Shown here: positions 17,426-25,224 of the stretch, in pieces
How the letters are laid out: every line of letters begins with the position of its first letter
Numbering within the stretch: the stretch's first letter is position 1
Position numbers and translations under genes: made by a program
The notes under the pieces: generated by a model
Seen by the model: the letters and a program-made list of their open reading frames with translations, nothing else
Databases searched by the model: none
What the model was told of the DNA's origin: nothing
Origin: CAWKMN01 sp963850765
GTDB taxonomy: Bacteria > Chloroflexota > Anaerolineae > Aggregatilineales > Aggregatilineaceae
Direction of reading: 5' to 3'
Assembly (NCBI GenBank): GCA_963850765.1
Contig: CAWKMN010000003.1
Location: 186,001 to 250,000 of the forward strand
DNA: 64,000 bases

Positions 17426-17500
17426 CTACTTCTTGTCCTGCTTCTTTTCCTTCTTCTTTTCTTTCTTCTTCTCTTTTTTCTTGTCTTTGTCTTTTGCCAT
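17426..17500 (-). CDS. 24-residue lysine-rich micro-protein (candidate)
   Basis: An ATG at 17500 preceded by GAGGAG with six bases between opens a 24-codon frame ending in TAG. The peptide starts MAKDKDKKKEKKK and has 15 Lys, three Glu, three Asp and one each of Met, Ala and Gln, in a repeating KKKE pattern. It lies between ruvX and mltG on the same strand and is followed by a hairpin (17374-17394). Excellent ribosome site, stop and hairpin support translation; the composition would suit nucleic-acid or polyphosphate binding, which is inference. No family recognised. Confidence 0.55.
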   Translation of the reverse strand: MAKDKDKKKEKKKEKKKEKKQDKK

Positions 17501-17567
17501 ATCCGTCTCCTCGATAAACTGGCAAAGCCGATAGGTCCATTATAGTGGATCCTGAACCCGGATGCCT

Positions 17568-18030
17568 CTACTCTTCACGGAGAGCGACTGGCTCCGGCCA
17601 TGGGATGCCTTCATCGCGCAAGGTGTCGAGAAACGATTGCAGGATCACGGCGGCGGCTACATCATCGATCCGGTCGGGGCGCGGCTGGCCGGAGCGCGGC
17701 GAGGATCTCGGCGGCGTCGTCCGACGAATAGCGCTCGTTCCACAGATAGACCGGCACAGGGATCGCCGCAGCCAGCCGCGATGCCCAGCGCCGCACCTGA
17801 TCCGCCTGGGTGTATACGGTGATATACGGCGGCGACACCGGCAGGCCGACGATCACGCTTTTCGCGTCGTGCTCCGCGATGATCCGGTTGATCGCGGCGA
17901 AATCTTCTTTTTTTGAGGTGCGCACCAGCACACGCAGCGGCCGCGCGACCAGGCCGGTCGGGTCGCAGATCGCCAGCCCGATCACCTTCGTGCCGTGATC
18001 GATGGCGAGCAGGCGTCCGGGGAAATTCAC
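17568..18030 (-). CDS. ruvX: RuvX/YqgF family Holliday-junction resolvase-like nuclease (frameshifted)
   Basis: RNase-H-fold protein of about 153 residues. The N-terminal catalytic strand is LLAIDHGTKVIGLAICD (catalytic Asp in AIDHG), the middle strand SVIVGLPVS, and WNERYSSDDAAEIL carries the conserved WNER of the family. The frame changes near 17690; downstream RIDDVAAAVILQSFLDTLRD, with the final catalytic DD, continues in another frame and stops at 17568. The family acts in 16S rRNA 5' maturation and possibly in recombination. The GTG start overlaps the stop of the baseplate-J-like gene (GTGA), so translation is probably coupled. Confidence 0.9.
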
Positions 18031-19565
18031 GGCGTGTTTACCTTCACACTGATCCGCACCGGCAGCAGCGGCATCCGGTTATACCAGGGCGGCCACGTCG
18101 AGATTTGCGGCGGGCGGTTCGGATCGAGCAGCAGCTCACGTTCCAGCCGCAGGCGCGCGTCGTCCACGCTGATGCCGGCCATGCGATCCCGAACGCGGCC
18201 TTGATCAACCGAGACGGCGATATTCCCCTTGACCACCATCAAGAAGGTGACGCGCCCGCTCGGAGCGATGTCCAGAATGTCGCCGCGCGTGAAGCTGAGC
18301 GCGTCGGGCGAGATCTCCATGCCCGGCTCGATATAGGGGGACAGCGCGGAGAGGGCCACTTCGCGCGCCTGGTCTTCGTCCACGACCACGGCCTGCACAT
18401 TGGCCCGCAGGCTGAGACTGACGCTCTCCGCTTCGTCGCCCACAAACCCGGTGAAGATGGTCCATTCCGGGCGTTCCTCGGTGATGGTGATCGAGCCGGG
18501 CACCAGGAATTGATCACCAGACAGGGCGTGCAGCAGATCGTCGCGGGCGTTTTGCAGGAGCATCTGCCGCCCCAGCACCCGCAGCCGCTCGTGATCGTCG
18601 GCCGTGACGCGGTGGACTTCCTGCAGCGCGCCGCCATAGGTCGCGTTGGGGTTGGTCACGCTGACCCGATCGGCAAAATCGGCTTCGAGACGGTTGATCG
18701 CGCCGGGGTTGACGTTGCCGGCGGCCCCGGAATGCTCGGCTAATGCCTGGATCGGCACCTGAATATTGGCCGAATCGCCGGCGGGCAGGGTCGTTTCGAT
18801 CAGCGTCTCGAAGCGCACCGGATAGGTATCGCTGGTCGAGACGATGGTGCCCAACGGGATCAGCACCGGCTGATCTTCGCTGTTGATGAAGGTGGCAAGT
18901 CCTTGCGCGCGCGAACGGCCCGCCGTCTCGGTGCCCGACGTCTGGACGGTGACATGGCTCGTGGCCTGCCGGGCGATGACGTAGGCGGGCATCTGGCGGT
19001 TTTCGATGTCGATGTCGGTCAGGGCAGGGTCGGCCACGATCGCGACGGATTCGTAGACCTGCCGGCTGGCCGGGGTGATCGTAACCGAAGCGCTCGGCAC
19101 GGCCAGCCAGAAACTGAACAGGACTACGATCATCACCGCCCCGAACGCCATCCAACGGCCCACACGGCGGCGGCGCACCGCGGCCGGGGTAGGGGGCACC
19201 CGTTGGCGCGCCACATGATCAATGATCTCAGCCTGGGTATTGGGTTCACGCGGGGGCGCGAAGACGTGATCATGCGGGCGTTTCCAGCGGCTCACGCGCG
19301 CGGCCTGCTCGTCGGGAAAGACCGAGATGTTCAAATCGTCAGCGTGATCGATTATCGCCGGGTCCTCGGTGATCAGCGCGATTCGGATTCCGAGCCGGGC
19401 TGCCTGCCGCTGGATCAGCAGCAGATCCAGCTTGCGGCGCAGCACGCCCCCGTCCGGCGGCAGCAGCAGCAGGACATGAGTCGCCCGCACGAAGGCAAAC
19501 TGGTCGCGGATCGAGGCCAGATCGTCGTCGGATTCGAGGGAAAGGGTGGTCAGTTCGGGTGCCAT
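18027..19565 (-). CDS. Membrane-anchored baseplate J-like protein
   Basis: 512 residues. The cytoplasmic N-terminus (about 1-140) looks like a small alpha/beta domain (FVRATHVLLLLPPDGGVLRR). One membrane helix follows (WMAFGAVMIVVLFSFWLAVP, about 138-157), then an extracytoplasmic beta-rich part with FINSEDQPVLIPLGTIVSTS, AGAAGNVNPGAINRLE-like and similar sequences that resemble the baseplate J/gp47 fold. Proteins of this type are common in Chloroflexota without any phage tail genes nearby, as here. Its role is unknown; a cell-envelope scaffold is plausible. It lies 9 bases downstream of the nucleoside phosphorylase gene and overlaps ruvX. Confidence 0.75.
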   Translation of the reverse strand: MAPELTTLSLESDDDLASIRDQFAFVRATHVLLLLPPDGGVLRRKLDLLLIQRQAARLGIRIALITEDPAIIDHADDLNISVFPDEQAARVSRWKRPHDHVFAPPREPNTQAEIIDHVARQRVPPTPAAVRRRRVGRWMAFGAVMIVVLFSFWLAVPSASVTITPASRQVYESVAIVADPALTDIDIENRQMPAYVIARQATSHVTVQTSGTETAGRSRAQGLATFINSEDQPVLIPLGTIVSTSDTYPVRFETLIETTLPAGDSANIQVPIQALAEHSGAAGNVNPGAINRLEADFADRVSVTNPNATYGGALQEVHRVTADDHERLRVLGRQMLLQNARDDLLHALSGDQFLVPGSITITEERPEWTIFTGFVGDEAESVSLSLRANVQAVVVDEDQAREVALSALSPYIEPGMEISPDALSFTRGDILDIAPSGRVTFLMVVKGNIAVSVDQGRVRDRMAGISVDDARLRLERELLLDPNRPPQISTWPPWYNRMPLLPVRISVKVNTP

Positions 19566-19574
19566 CGGCGCTGA

Positions 19575-20903
19575 CTACCGGATCGAAGCGGCAGTAATCG
19601 TATCGTAAAAGGTGGGCGGCGGCTCCTGCGGGCGGCTCCGGTAGACCGGCGCATCCTGCAAGATCTGCCGGGCGCGCGCCAGTTTGCCTTCGTCGTTGGC
19701 GTGGATGGTGAACATCACGTCGCCGGCGCGCACCGGGTCGCCTATTTTGCGATGCACGACGACACCCACCCCCGGGTCGATTGGATCGGTCTTTTGCGTG
19801 CGGCCCGCGCCGAGTTCGAGCGTGGCCTGGGCGACGATCAGCGCGTTCAACTGCGCGAGATAGCCGCTGCTCTCGGCCGGCACATCTTCGATGGTGCGCG
19901 CCTGGGGCAGCATATCCGGGTTGTCGATCACGCGAGTGTCGCCGCCCTGGGCCTGTACCAGTTCGCGGAACTTCGCCAATCCCTGTCCGCCGTCGATCAG
20001 GCTGGCGATTTCGGCCATGGCTTCGGAGAGGGCGTATTTGCCCGCCTCGCGCCGGCCCAGGCGCAGCATGTGCGCGCCGATCACAATGCAGTGCTCGCGC
20101 AGATCGGCCGGACCGCCGCCGCGCAGGGTCTCGATCGCCTCACGGACTTCGAGCGCGTTGCCGACGGCGCTGCCGAGCGGCTGGTTCATATCCGACAGCA
20201 GCGCGACCATCTCCCGCCCCGCGCCGACGCCAATATCGACCATGATCTGCGCCAGCTCGCGCGCTTGCTCAACGTGTTTCATGAACGCGCCCTGTCCCAC
20301 CTTGACGTCAAGCACGATCGCATTCGCCCCGGACGCGAGCTTTTTGCTCATGATGCTGCTGGCGATCAGCGGCAGGCTGGGGACGGTGCCGGTCACGTCG
20401 CGCAGGGCGTAGATCTTGCCATCCGCCGGGGCGAGTGATTTGGTCTGCCCGCACAGCACAATGCCGTGTTCGCGCACCTGCTGCACGATCTCGTGGTCGC
20501 TAAGCTGCACGCGGTAGCCGGGAATGGATTCCAGCTTGTCGAGCGTGCCGCCGGAAAATCCCAACCCGCGCCCGCTCATTTTCGCGACCGGGACGCCGGC
20601 CGCCGCGACGAGCGGGAGCACGATCAGTGTAACTTTGTCGCCCACGCCGCCCGTGGAGTGCTTGTCCACGGCGTAATCGATCACCGGGGAGAGATCCAAC
20701 TGCTCGCCGCTCTCGGCCATGCTGATCGTCAGATCGAGCGTTTCGCGCCGTGACATGCCCCGGATGAAGATCGCCATGAGCCAGGCCGCCGCCTGGTAAT
20801 CGGGGATGTCGCCCGCAGTATATCCCTGCACAAACCAGCGGATTTCCTCGGTGGTCAGGTCGCCACCGTCGCGCTTTTTTTCGATAATATCCGTTGCACG
20901 CAT
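19575..20903 (-). CDS. pdp: Pyrimidine-nucleoside (thymidine) phosphorylase
   Basis: 442 residues, the normal length. The enzyme splits thymidine, deoxyuridine or uridine with phosphate for nucleoside salvage in the cytoplasm. The signature SGRGLGFSGGTLDKLE lies near residue 110; the phosphate-binding DKHSTGGVGDK is at about 80; the C-terminal domain has the biotinyl-like DPGVGVVVHRKIGDPV. Whether it is DeoA (thymidine-specific) or Pdp cannot be fixed, although the KHSTGGVGDK and LASGANAIVLDVKVGQGAFM sequences favour the Pdp type. First gene of the pdp, baseplate-J-like, ruvX and mltG run. Confidence 0.93.
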   Translation of the reverse strand: MRATDIIEKKRDGGDLTTEEIRWFVQGYTAGDIPDYQAAAWLMAIFIRGMSRRETLDLTISMAESGEQLDLSPVIDYAVDKHSTGGVGDKVTLIVLPLVAAAGVPVAKMSGRGLGFSGGTLDKLESIPGYRVQLSDHEIVQQVREHGIVLCGQTKSLAPADGKIYALRDVTGTVPSLPLIASSIMSKKLASGANAIVLDVKVGQGAFMKHVEQARELAQIMVDIGVGAGREMVALLSDMNQPLGSAVGNALEVREAIETLRGGGPADLREHCIVIGAHMLRLGRREAGKYALSEAMAEIASLIDGGQGLAKFRELVQAQGGDTRVIDNPDMLPQARTIEDVPAESSGYLAQLNALIVAQATLELGAGRTQKTDPIDPGVGVVVHRKIGDPVRAGDVMFTIHANDEGKLARARQILQDAPVYRSRPQEPPPTFYDTITAASIR

Positions 20904-21276
20904 GGATAATCGTTCTCAACCTCATATCGAGAGAAGCCAACTGCGTATAACTCTTAATCGAAGTATAGCGTAATTTTGCGATTTAACATCGCTGCGATAG
21001 ATTTGAAGTGATTAGTTTTTAGTTATTAGTTGTTGGTTTCTGGCAGGGCGCATCGAACCGGCATGTGATGGCTCATCACTGCTAACCGAAAACCGATTAC
21101 TGATAACTACCTTGATTAGTTCGCCGTGCTGAATCGATGGATAAAACCTGATAACTCCTAAAACCGGAAAATCCTCTAACAAAACTCGCTCGCTGATTCC
21201 CTGGCAGGCGCGCGCCCGATACCGGCCCGCCAAAACACCCAAACAGCGCCGCGCCCAGTATCAGCAGCAGACCAGC
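20904..21276. other. Gene-poor stretch with GTTAGTTATTAG repeat
   Basis: This 373-base space has a TTAGTTTTTAGTTATTAGTT repeat at about 21009-21035. Its last part (about 21205-21276) reads in frame with the DsbA-like gene as PAKTPKQRRAQYQQQTS, a sequence typical of the cytoplasmic tail before the anchor, but no ATG, GTG or TTG precedes it. Confidence 0.6.
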
Positions 21277-22038
21277 GTGTTGATGATGATCCTGCTGGTG
21301 ACGGTGGTCGTGGGTGGGCTGTTTGTGTTGTTCAACTGGCGCAACGCCGGCGCGACGAAGTCCGTCAACTGCAACGACTACCCGGATTACTGCGTGCCGC
21401 TGGCCGGTGGCTCGGCCGAACACGAGGATCTGGAGGCGGCTGGCGTGCGCTCGCTGGACGCGGACAGCCGCGGGGTGGAGGGCGTGGTGCGGTATGTGGA
21501 TGACAACGTCGTGACGATGGGCAACCCGGCCGCGCCGATCCATTTCCGCACCGTGATGGATTATGCGTGTTCGCACTGCAATACGTATCATACCGGCGAA
21601 CTGCACCGCTTCATTCAGGATTATGTCATGACGGGGCAGGCGACGGTGGGCTTCGTGCTGACGACTGGCACGGGTGGACAGAACTCCGCGCTGGCGTCGC
21701 AGGCGGCGCTGTGCGCGGGGGAACAGGGCGGGTTCTGGGAGATGGGCGACGAGTTCTTCCGGCTGGCCCGCTCGCAGGGCGTGGGGTCGGGGTTCAGCGT
21801 CGCGCAGATCCGCAGTTCGGCGGACCGGATGGGGCTGGATGCGGACGATTTGATGCAGTGCGTATCGTCCAGCCGTTACCAGCTGTGGCTGAACGACTAC
21901 GTTCAGTTCGCCAACGATTGGGGTGTCACCGGCACGCCGACTTTGCTGGTCAGCTATGGTAATGACACGTGGAGCAAGGTCGATCGCAGCTATGGCAGCA
22001 TGGTGCAGATGACCGAGCAGGCGAACGCGGCGCAGTAG
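21277..22038 (+). CDS. Membrane-anchored DsbA-family thioredoxin-like protein
   Basis: At least 253 residues. An N-terminal helix (MILLVTVVVGGLFVLF) anchors it, with a DsbA-like thioredoxin fold outside the membrane. The redox motif is CSHC in MDYACSHCNTYHTGELHRF, the cis-Pro loop is GTPTLLVSYG near the end, and the helical insert runs through AGEQGGFWEMGDEFFRLARS. It probably makes or shuffles disulfides in secreted proteins. The annotated GTG at 21277 is the first start in this frame, yet coding-like sequence extends about 70 bases upstream, so the real start may have been lost to a base error. A strong hairpin terminator follows. Confidence 0.85.
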   Translation: MLMMILLVTVVVGGLFVLFNWRNAGATKSVNCNDYPDYCVPLAGGSAEHEDLEAAGVRSLDADSRGVEGVVRYVDDNVVTMGNPAAPIHFRTVMDYACSHCNTYHTGELHRFIQDYVMTGQATVGFVLTTGTGGQNSALASQAALCAGEQGGFWEMGDEFFRLARSQGVGSGFSVAQIRSSADRMGLDADDLMQCVSSSRYQLWLNDYVQFANDWGVTGTPTLLVSYGNDTWSKVDRSYGSMVQMTEQANAAQ

Positions 22039-22124
22039 AGGCGGTTAGCCGTTAGCGGTTGGCTGTTGGTTGTTAGCGCGGGATGGGGATCGCCGGGGCC
22101 TCAAGACCCCGGCTATAAATCGAA

Positions 22125-22153
22125 AGGGCCGTCAACGGCCCTGAATATTTTTG
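22125..22153 (+). terminator. Rho-independent terminator of the DsbA-like gene
   Basis: The inverted repeat AGGGCCGT-CA-ACGGCCCT is followed by GAATATTTTTG. It lies about 87 bases after the stop codon. Confidence 0.75.
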
Positions 22154-22170
22154 TCTCGGAGCAATAACAT

Positions 22171-22276
22171 CGGGCGGGTAAACATACCCGCCCGTTTGTG
22201 TTGATTGTTGCTGGCCTTTCACCCGGTGACCCAGGTGGCCCCCTCTCCTTCACATGGAGAGGGTAGGGGGTGAGGC
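22171..22276. repeat. REP-like palindrome and inverted GC-rich hairpin
   Basis: CGGGCGGGTA…TACCCGCCCG (22171-22194, then TTTGTG) is a second terminator-like hairpin. At 22237-22276 lies a GC-rich element in the opposite orientation (GGCCCCCTCTCC…GGAGAGGG…GGGGTGAGG), just beyond the stop of the converging surface-protein gene. Confidence 0.65.
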
Positions 22277-22277
22277 T

Positions 22278-24995
22278 CTACGGCTGCACGGTCGGGGTGG
22301 GCGTGACCGTTGGCGTGCCCATGATGTCGGGTTCGCCGGTCAGGATCGGCAGCGCCTGGATGTCATAGGCCGCGCCGCCGCGCGTGATGATCAGATACTG
22401 CGACGCAACCCAACCCTCAAGATCGCCCGCAGCTGAGGTGTAGAGCACCTGCACCCAACTGCCGTCCGCGTTGCGCCCGTTGACCACCATGGAATCGCCG
22501 GTGGGAACGCCCACGACGACGCGCGCATCCGCGCTCGGGCGATCGCGCAGGTTCAGATTCGCGCCGGGGTTCAGGTTCACGATGCCCACCACGTCCTGCT
22601 GGTCCGCCGGGACGACCGGAGCCTGTCCGGGCAGTTCGTAAAAACCGGCCTCGGCCACATCCACCAGCGGCAGCGAGGCGAGTTCGACCGGGCGGCCCAA
22701 CTGCGACAGCGTCACATACTGCGCGGATACCCAGCCAATCGTCGCGCCGCCGTTTTCGGTGAGGTAGCGGACATAGACCCAGTTTGGATCGGTGGGCTGG
22801 CCGACCAGACCTTCACTCGGCACTTCGGCGTAACCGAGCACCTCAAGCTGCGCGCCTGCCGGAACCAAACTCAGCAACTCGGCCTGGGTTTGGGGGAAGC
22901 GCCGCAGTTGCAGGCTCACACCGGGGTCAAGATTGACCGTGGCAAGCACGGCGTTAAACAGCGGGGTCGGCGGAGCGATGTCCGCGCCCACGACTTCGCC
23001 GGGCCGGTTGAACGGCTCTTCGGGCAGCTCCATGAGTTCTTCGAGCTGGTCCAGCAGCTTGCCCTTCCATTCGACGCGCAGGTATTGCACGTTCACCCAG
23101 CAGCGCAGGTAGCCGCCGGTGGGCGGGTTCCACTGCACGGACAGCCACATCTGCTCAACGATCTCCACGACCGGCGTCGGTTCCGGCGTGGGGTTGCCCG
23201 TATCCGGGACGAGCGGCGTACCCGCACGTCCGACCACGGTGAGAGTCGTCCCGCTGGGGATCAGACCCAACGAGCGGGCATCCGAGCCCGGCTTTTCGCG
23301 GCAGTGCAAATTCGCGCCGGGGTTTAGCTCGACATACGCGATCGGCTGCTGCGCCTGCGTGACGATTGGCTGCTGGGCAGGTACCTGCGTCGGTACCAGG
23401 GTTGGCTGCGCGGCCACGACTTCGCTCTGGGTAGGCGGCGCGGCGACGACTTCACTGGACTGCGTGGGTTCGACAACCACGACTTCAGATTGCGCTTCGG
23501 TTGCGACGGGCGCAGCGGCGTCTGTTGCCGTTGGCAGGACCGGCATTTCCGGCGTGGCCGCGGCTTCAGTCGGCAGCGCTTCGGTCCCGGCCGTGGTTGC
23601 TTCGGGTGTCACTGCTGCGGTGTCGGTGGTTTCCGTCGGAACAGCGGCGACGGCTTCCGCCTGGGGGATGGCGAGGCTGTCCGCCGAGACGTTGATCTCG
23701 GTGCCGGCGACGCGCGCATCAAACGGAACCTCATTGGGGCCGCCGCCAAAGACCAGCACGGTATAGTACACGCCGCCGTAATAAGTCGCCGCGGGTACGA
23801 GCAGATCGACCGGGCTGTCGGTGCCCTGGAGATTGACGGTCAGCATATATTCGCCCACTGGCACATCCGCGGCATCACTCTGGACATTGGTTTCGAGCCC
23901 GGCCGCAACCGGAGTCGGGACGGCATCGTTCAGGGCTACAGTCGCGGTTACGCCGGACGCGGTGTTGATCACGGCCAGACGGGCTTTGTCGGGCACCACG
24001 TCGGCGACGGCGTCCGCAAAGACTTCCACTGCCAGGAACTCATCGGCGGTCAGGCCTATAATCGCGACTGTCTGCGCGGGATCGGTCAGTGTGACGTTGG
24101 CGGAGAAGACCGGATCATCGGCGGCCGGCGCGCCGGCGGGGCGCAGCGCCAGCATATACTCACCGGAAGGCAGCGGCAGGTGGCCTGTCATCTGGCCGAG
24201 TTCGAGGGCCGGCACGATCAGCATGTCGTTGGCATAGACGTCGATTGCGGGCGCATCCGGGCTGCCGTGGGCAAAACGCACGCGGACCGAATCGGCGGCG
24301 TTGTTGACCGGGGTGGGGATCACCAGTGTCGATACCCCTCCCTCAACCGTTCCGAGGGCGGCAAACGTGTAGAGCGTGCCGCTGCGCAGCGGCACGGTGC
24401 CGATCTCCGCCAGGGCGCTTTCGGGCGCGCCGCCAGCCGGGACCATCACGAGATTCTGCACGCCCGTGCCGATATTGATGGTGCCGAACTGCGTTCCAAA
24501 GTTGATCCCTTGCAGCAGCGGACCCCCTTCGGCTGTCAGGACATCCAGCGGCGGGGCGTCCGAAACGGCGTTGATGGCCGTCAGGCGGGCCATACCGGGC
24601 GCGAGCTCGTCCAGAATATCCTCATAGACGACGGCGGAATAAGCACCAGGGTCGCCCTGGACGACGACGGTAAAGGCGAAGCTGGGCGCGAGCGGAACGA
24701 CGACGTCGATCACCGAGGCGGCGTCGGCACCGAGCCCGGTCTGGCGCAGCGTGACCTGATGATCCCCGCCGGGCACGCTCAGGTGGGGTGTCACCCGCCC
24801 GAACGCCAGGTTGGACGCGACCTGCTTGCCATCCAGATAGACATCGACACCCGGCGCGCCGGGCACAGCATGGAGAAAGCGCACGCGGGACAGGCTGCCC
24901 TGTGCCTGTGCCCACCCGGAACTCATCGGCCCTGCCTGTGCCAGCACCAGGGCGACGAGCAGCAGGCCGGCCAAAATCCATCTTCGATGCTTCAT
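22278..24995 (-). CDS. Secreted DUF4397 and SH3 repeat protein
   Basis: About 905 residues from the ATG at 24995. A signal peptide (RRWILAGLLLVALVLAQAGP) is followed by two clear DUF4397-type units (RVRFLHAVPGAPGVDVYLDG and RVRFAHGSPDAPAIDVYAND, with a third weaker copy) up to about residue 440. A Thr/Pro/Ala/Glu-rich linker covers about 440-560. Three SH3-like units follow, marked by VELNPGANLHCREKPGSDA, VNLDPGVSLQLRRFPQ and VNLNPGANLNLRDRPSADA. It ends in TPTVTPTPTVQP. This is a typical Anaerolineae cell-surface protein, possibly binding wall polymers through the SH3 units. No catalytic domain is seen. Divergent from the permease gene. Confidence 0.85.
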   Translation of the reverse strand: MKHRRWILAGLLLVALVLAQAGPMSSGWAQAQGSLSRVRFLHAVPGAPGVDVYLDGKQVASNLAFGRVTPHLSVPGGDHQVTLRQTGLGADAASVIDVVVPLAPSFAFTVVVQGDPGAYSAVVYEDILDELAPGMARLTAINAVSDAPPLDVLTAEGGPLLQGINFGTQFGTINIGTGVQNLVMVPAGGAPESALAEIGTVPLRSGTLYTFAALGTVEGGVSTLVIPTPVNNAADSVRVRFAHGSPDAPAIDVYANDMLIVPALELGQMTGHLPLPSGEYMLALRPAGAPAADDPVFSANVTLTDPAQTVAIIGLTADEFLAVEVFADAVADVVPDKARLAVINTASGVTATVALNDAVPTPVAAGLETNVQSDAADVPVGEYMLTVNLQGTDSPVDLLVPAATYYGGVYYTVLVFGGGPNEVPFDARVAGTEINVSADSLAIPQAEAVAAVPTETTDTAAVTPEATTAGTEALPTEAAATPEMPVLPTATDAAAPVATEAQSEVVVVEPTQSSEVVAAPPTQSEVVAAQPTLVPTQVPAQQPIVTQAQQPIAYVELNPGANLHCREKPGSDARSLGLIPSGTTLTVVGRAGTPLVPDTGNPTPEPTPVVEIVEQMWLSVQWNPPTGGYLRCWVNVQYLRVEWKGKLLDQLEELMELPEEPFNRPGEVVGADIAPPTPLFNAVLATVNLDPGVSLQLRRFPQTQAELLSLVPAGAQLEVLGYAEVPSEGLVGQPTDPNWVYVRYLTENGGATIGWVSAQYVTLSQLGRPVELASLPLVDVAEAGFYELPGQAPVVPADQQDVVGIVNLNPGANLNLRDRPSADARVVVGVPTGDSMVVNGRNADGSWVQVLYTSAAGDLEGWVASQYLIITRGGAAYDIQALPILTGEPDIMGTPTVTPTPTVQP

Positions 24996-25224
24996 ATCTC
25001 TCTTAACTCCTCGATAAAGCTCCGTCTTGGCATACAAGCGGCGCTATTGTAACGCACTCCGCTCAACTAACCCAACGCGGATCTGAGTTCGACTTTGTGT
25101 ACTCAAATTCCTGCACCATGCTGCGTTTACCTAACGGGCCTCCTGCGCTGTTCTGAGGCTCCTACAACCCGATCCTCACATCTGCGTATAGGTTGATAAC
25201 AGAAACGTCGAAGGAATAACCATC

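Noticed and set aside
18027..19565. Prophage or contractile injection remnant suggested by the baseplate-J-like protein
   Set aside because: No other tail, capsid, integrase or lysis genes nearby; the protein has its own membrane anchor and sits in a housekeeping operon.
23490..25052. Long plus-strand frame of 520 codons opposite the DUF4397/SH3 gene
   Set aside because: It is rich in Arg, Gly and His without domain patterns. It mirrors the codon structure of the minus-strand gene, which has a signal peptide, repeats and known domains.
24996..25224. tRNA-like GTTCGA string near 25087 in the gap before the permease gene
   Set aside because: No acceptor or anticodon stem could be drawn around it.
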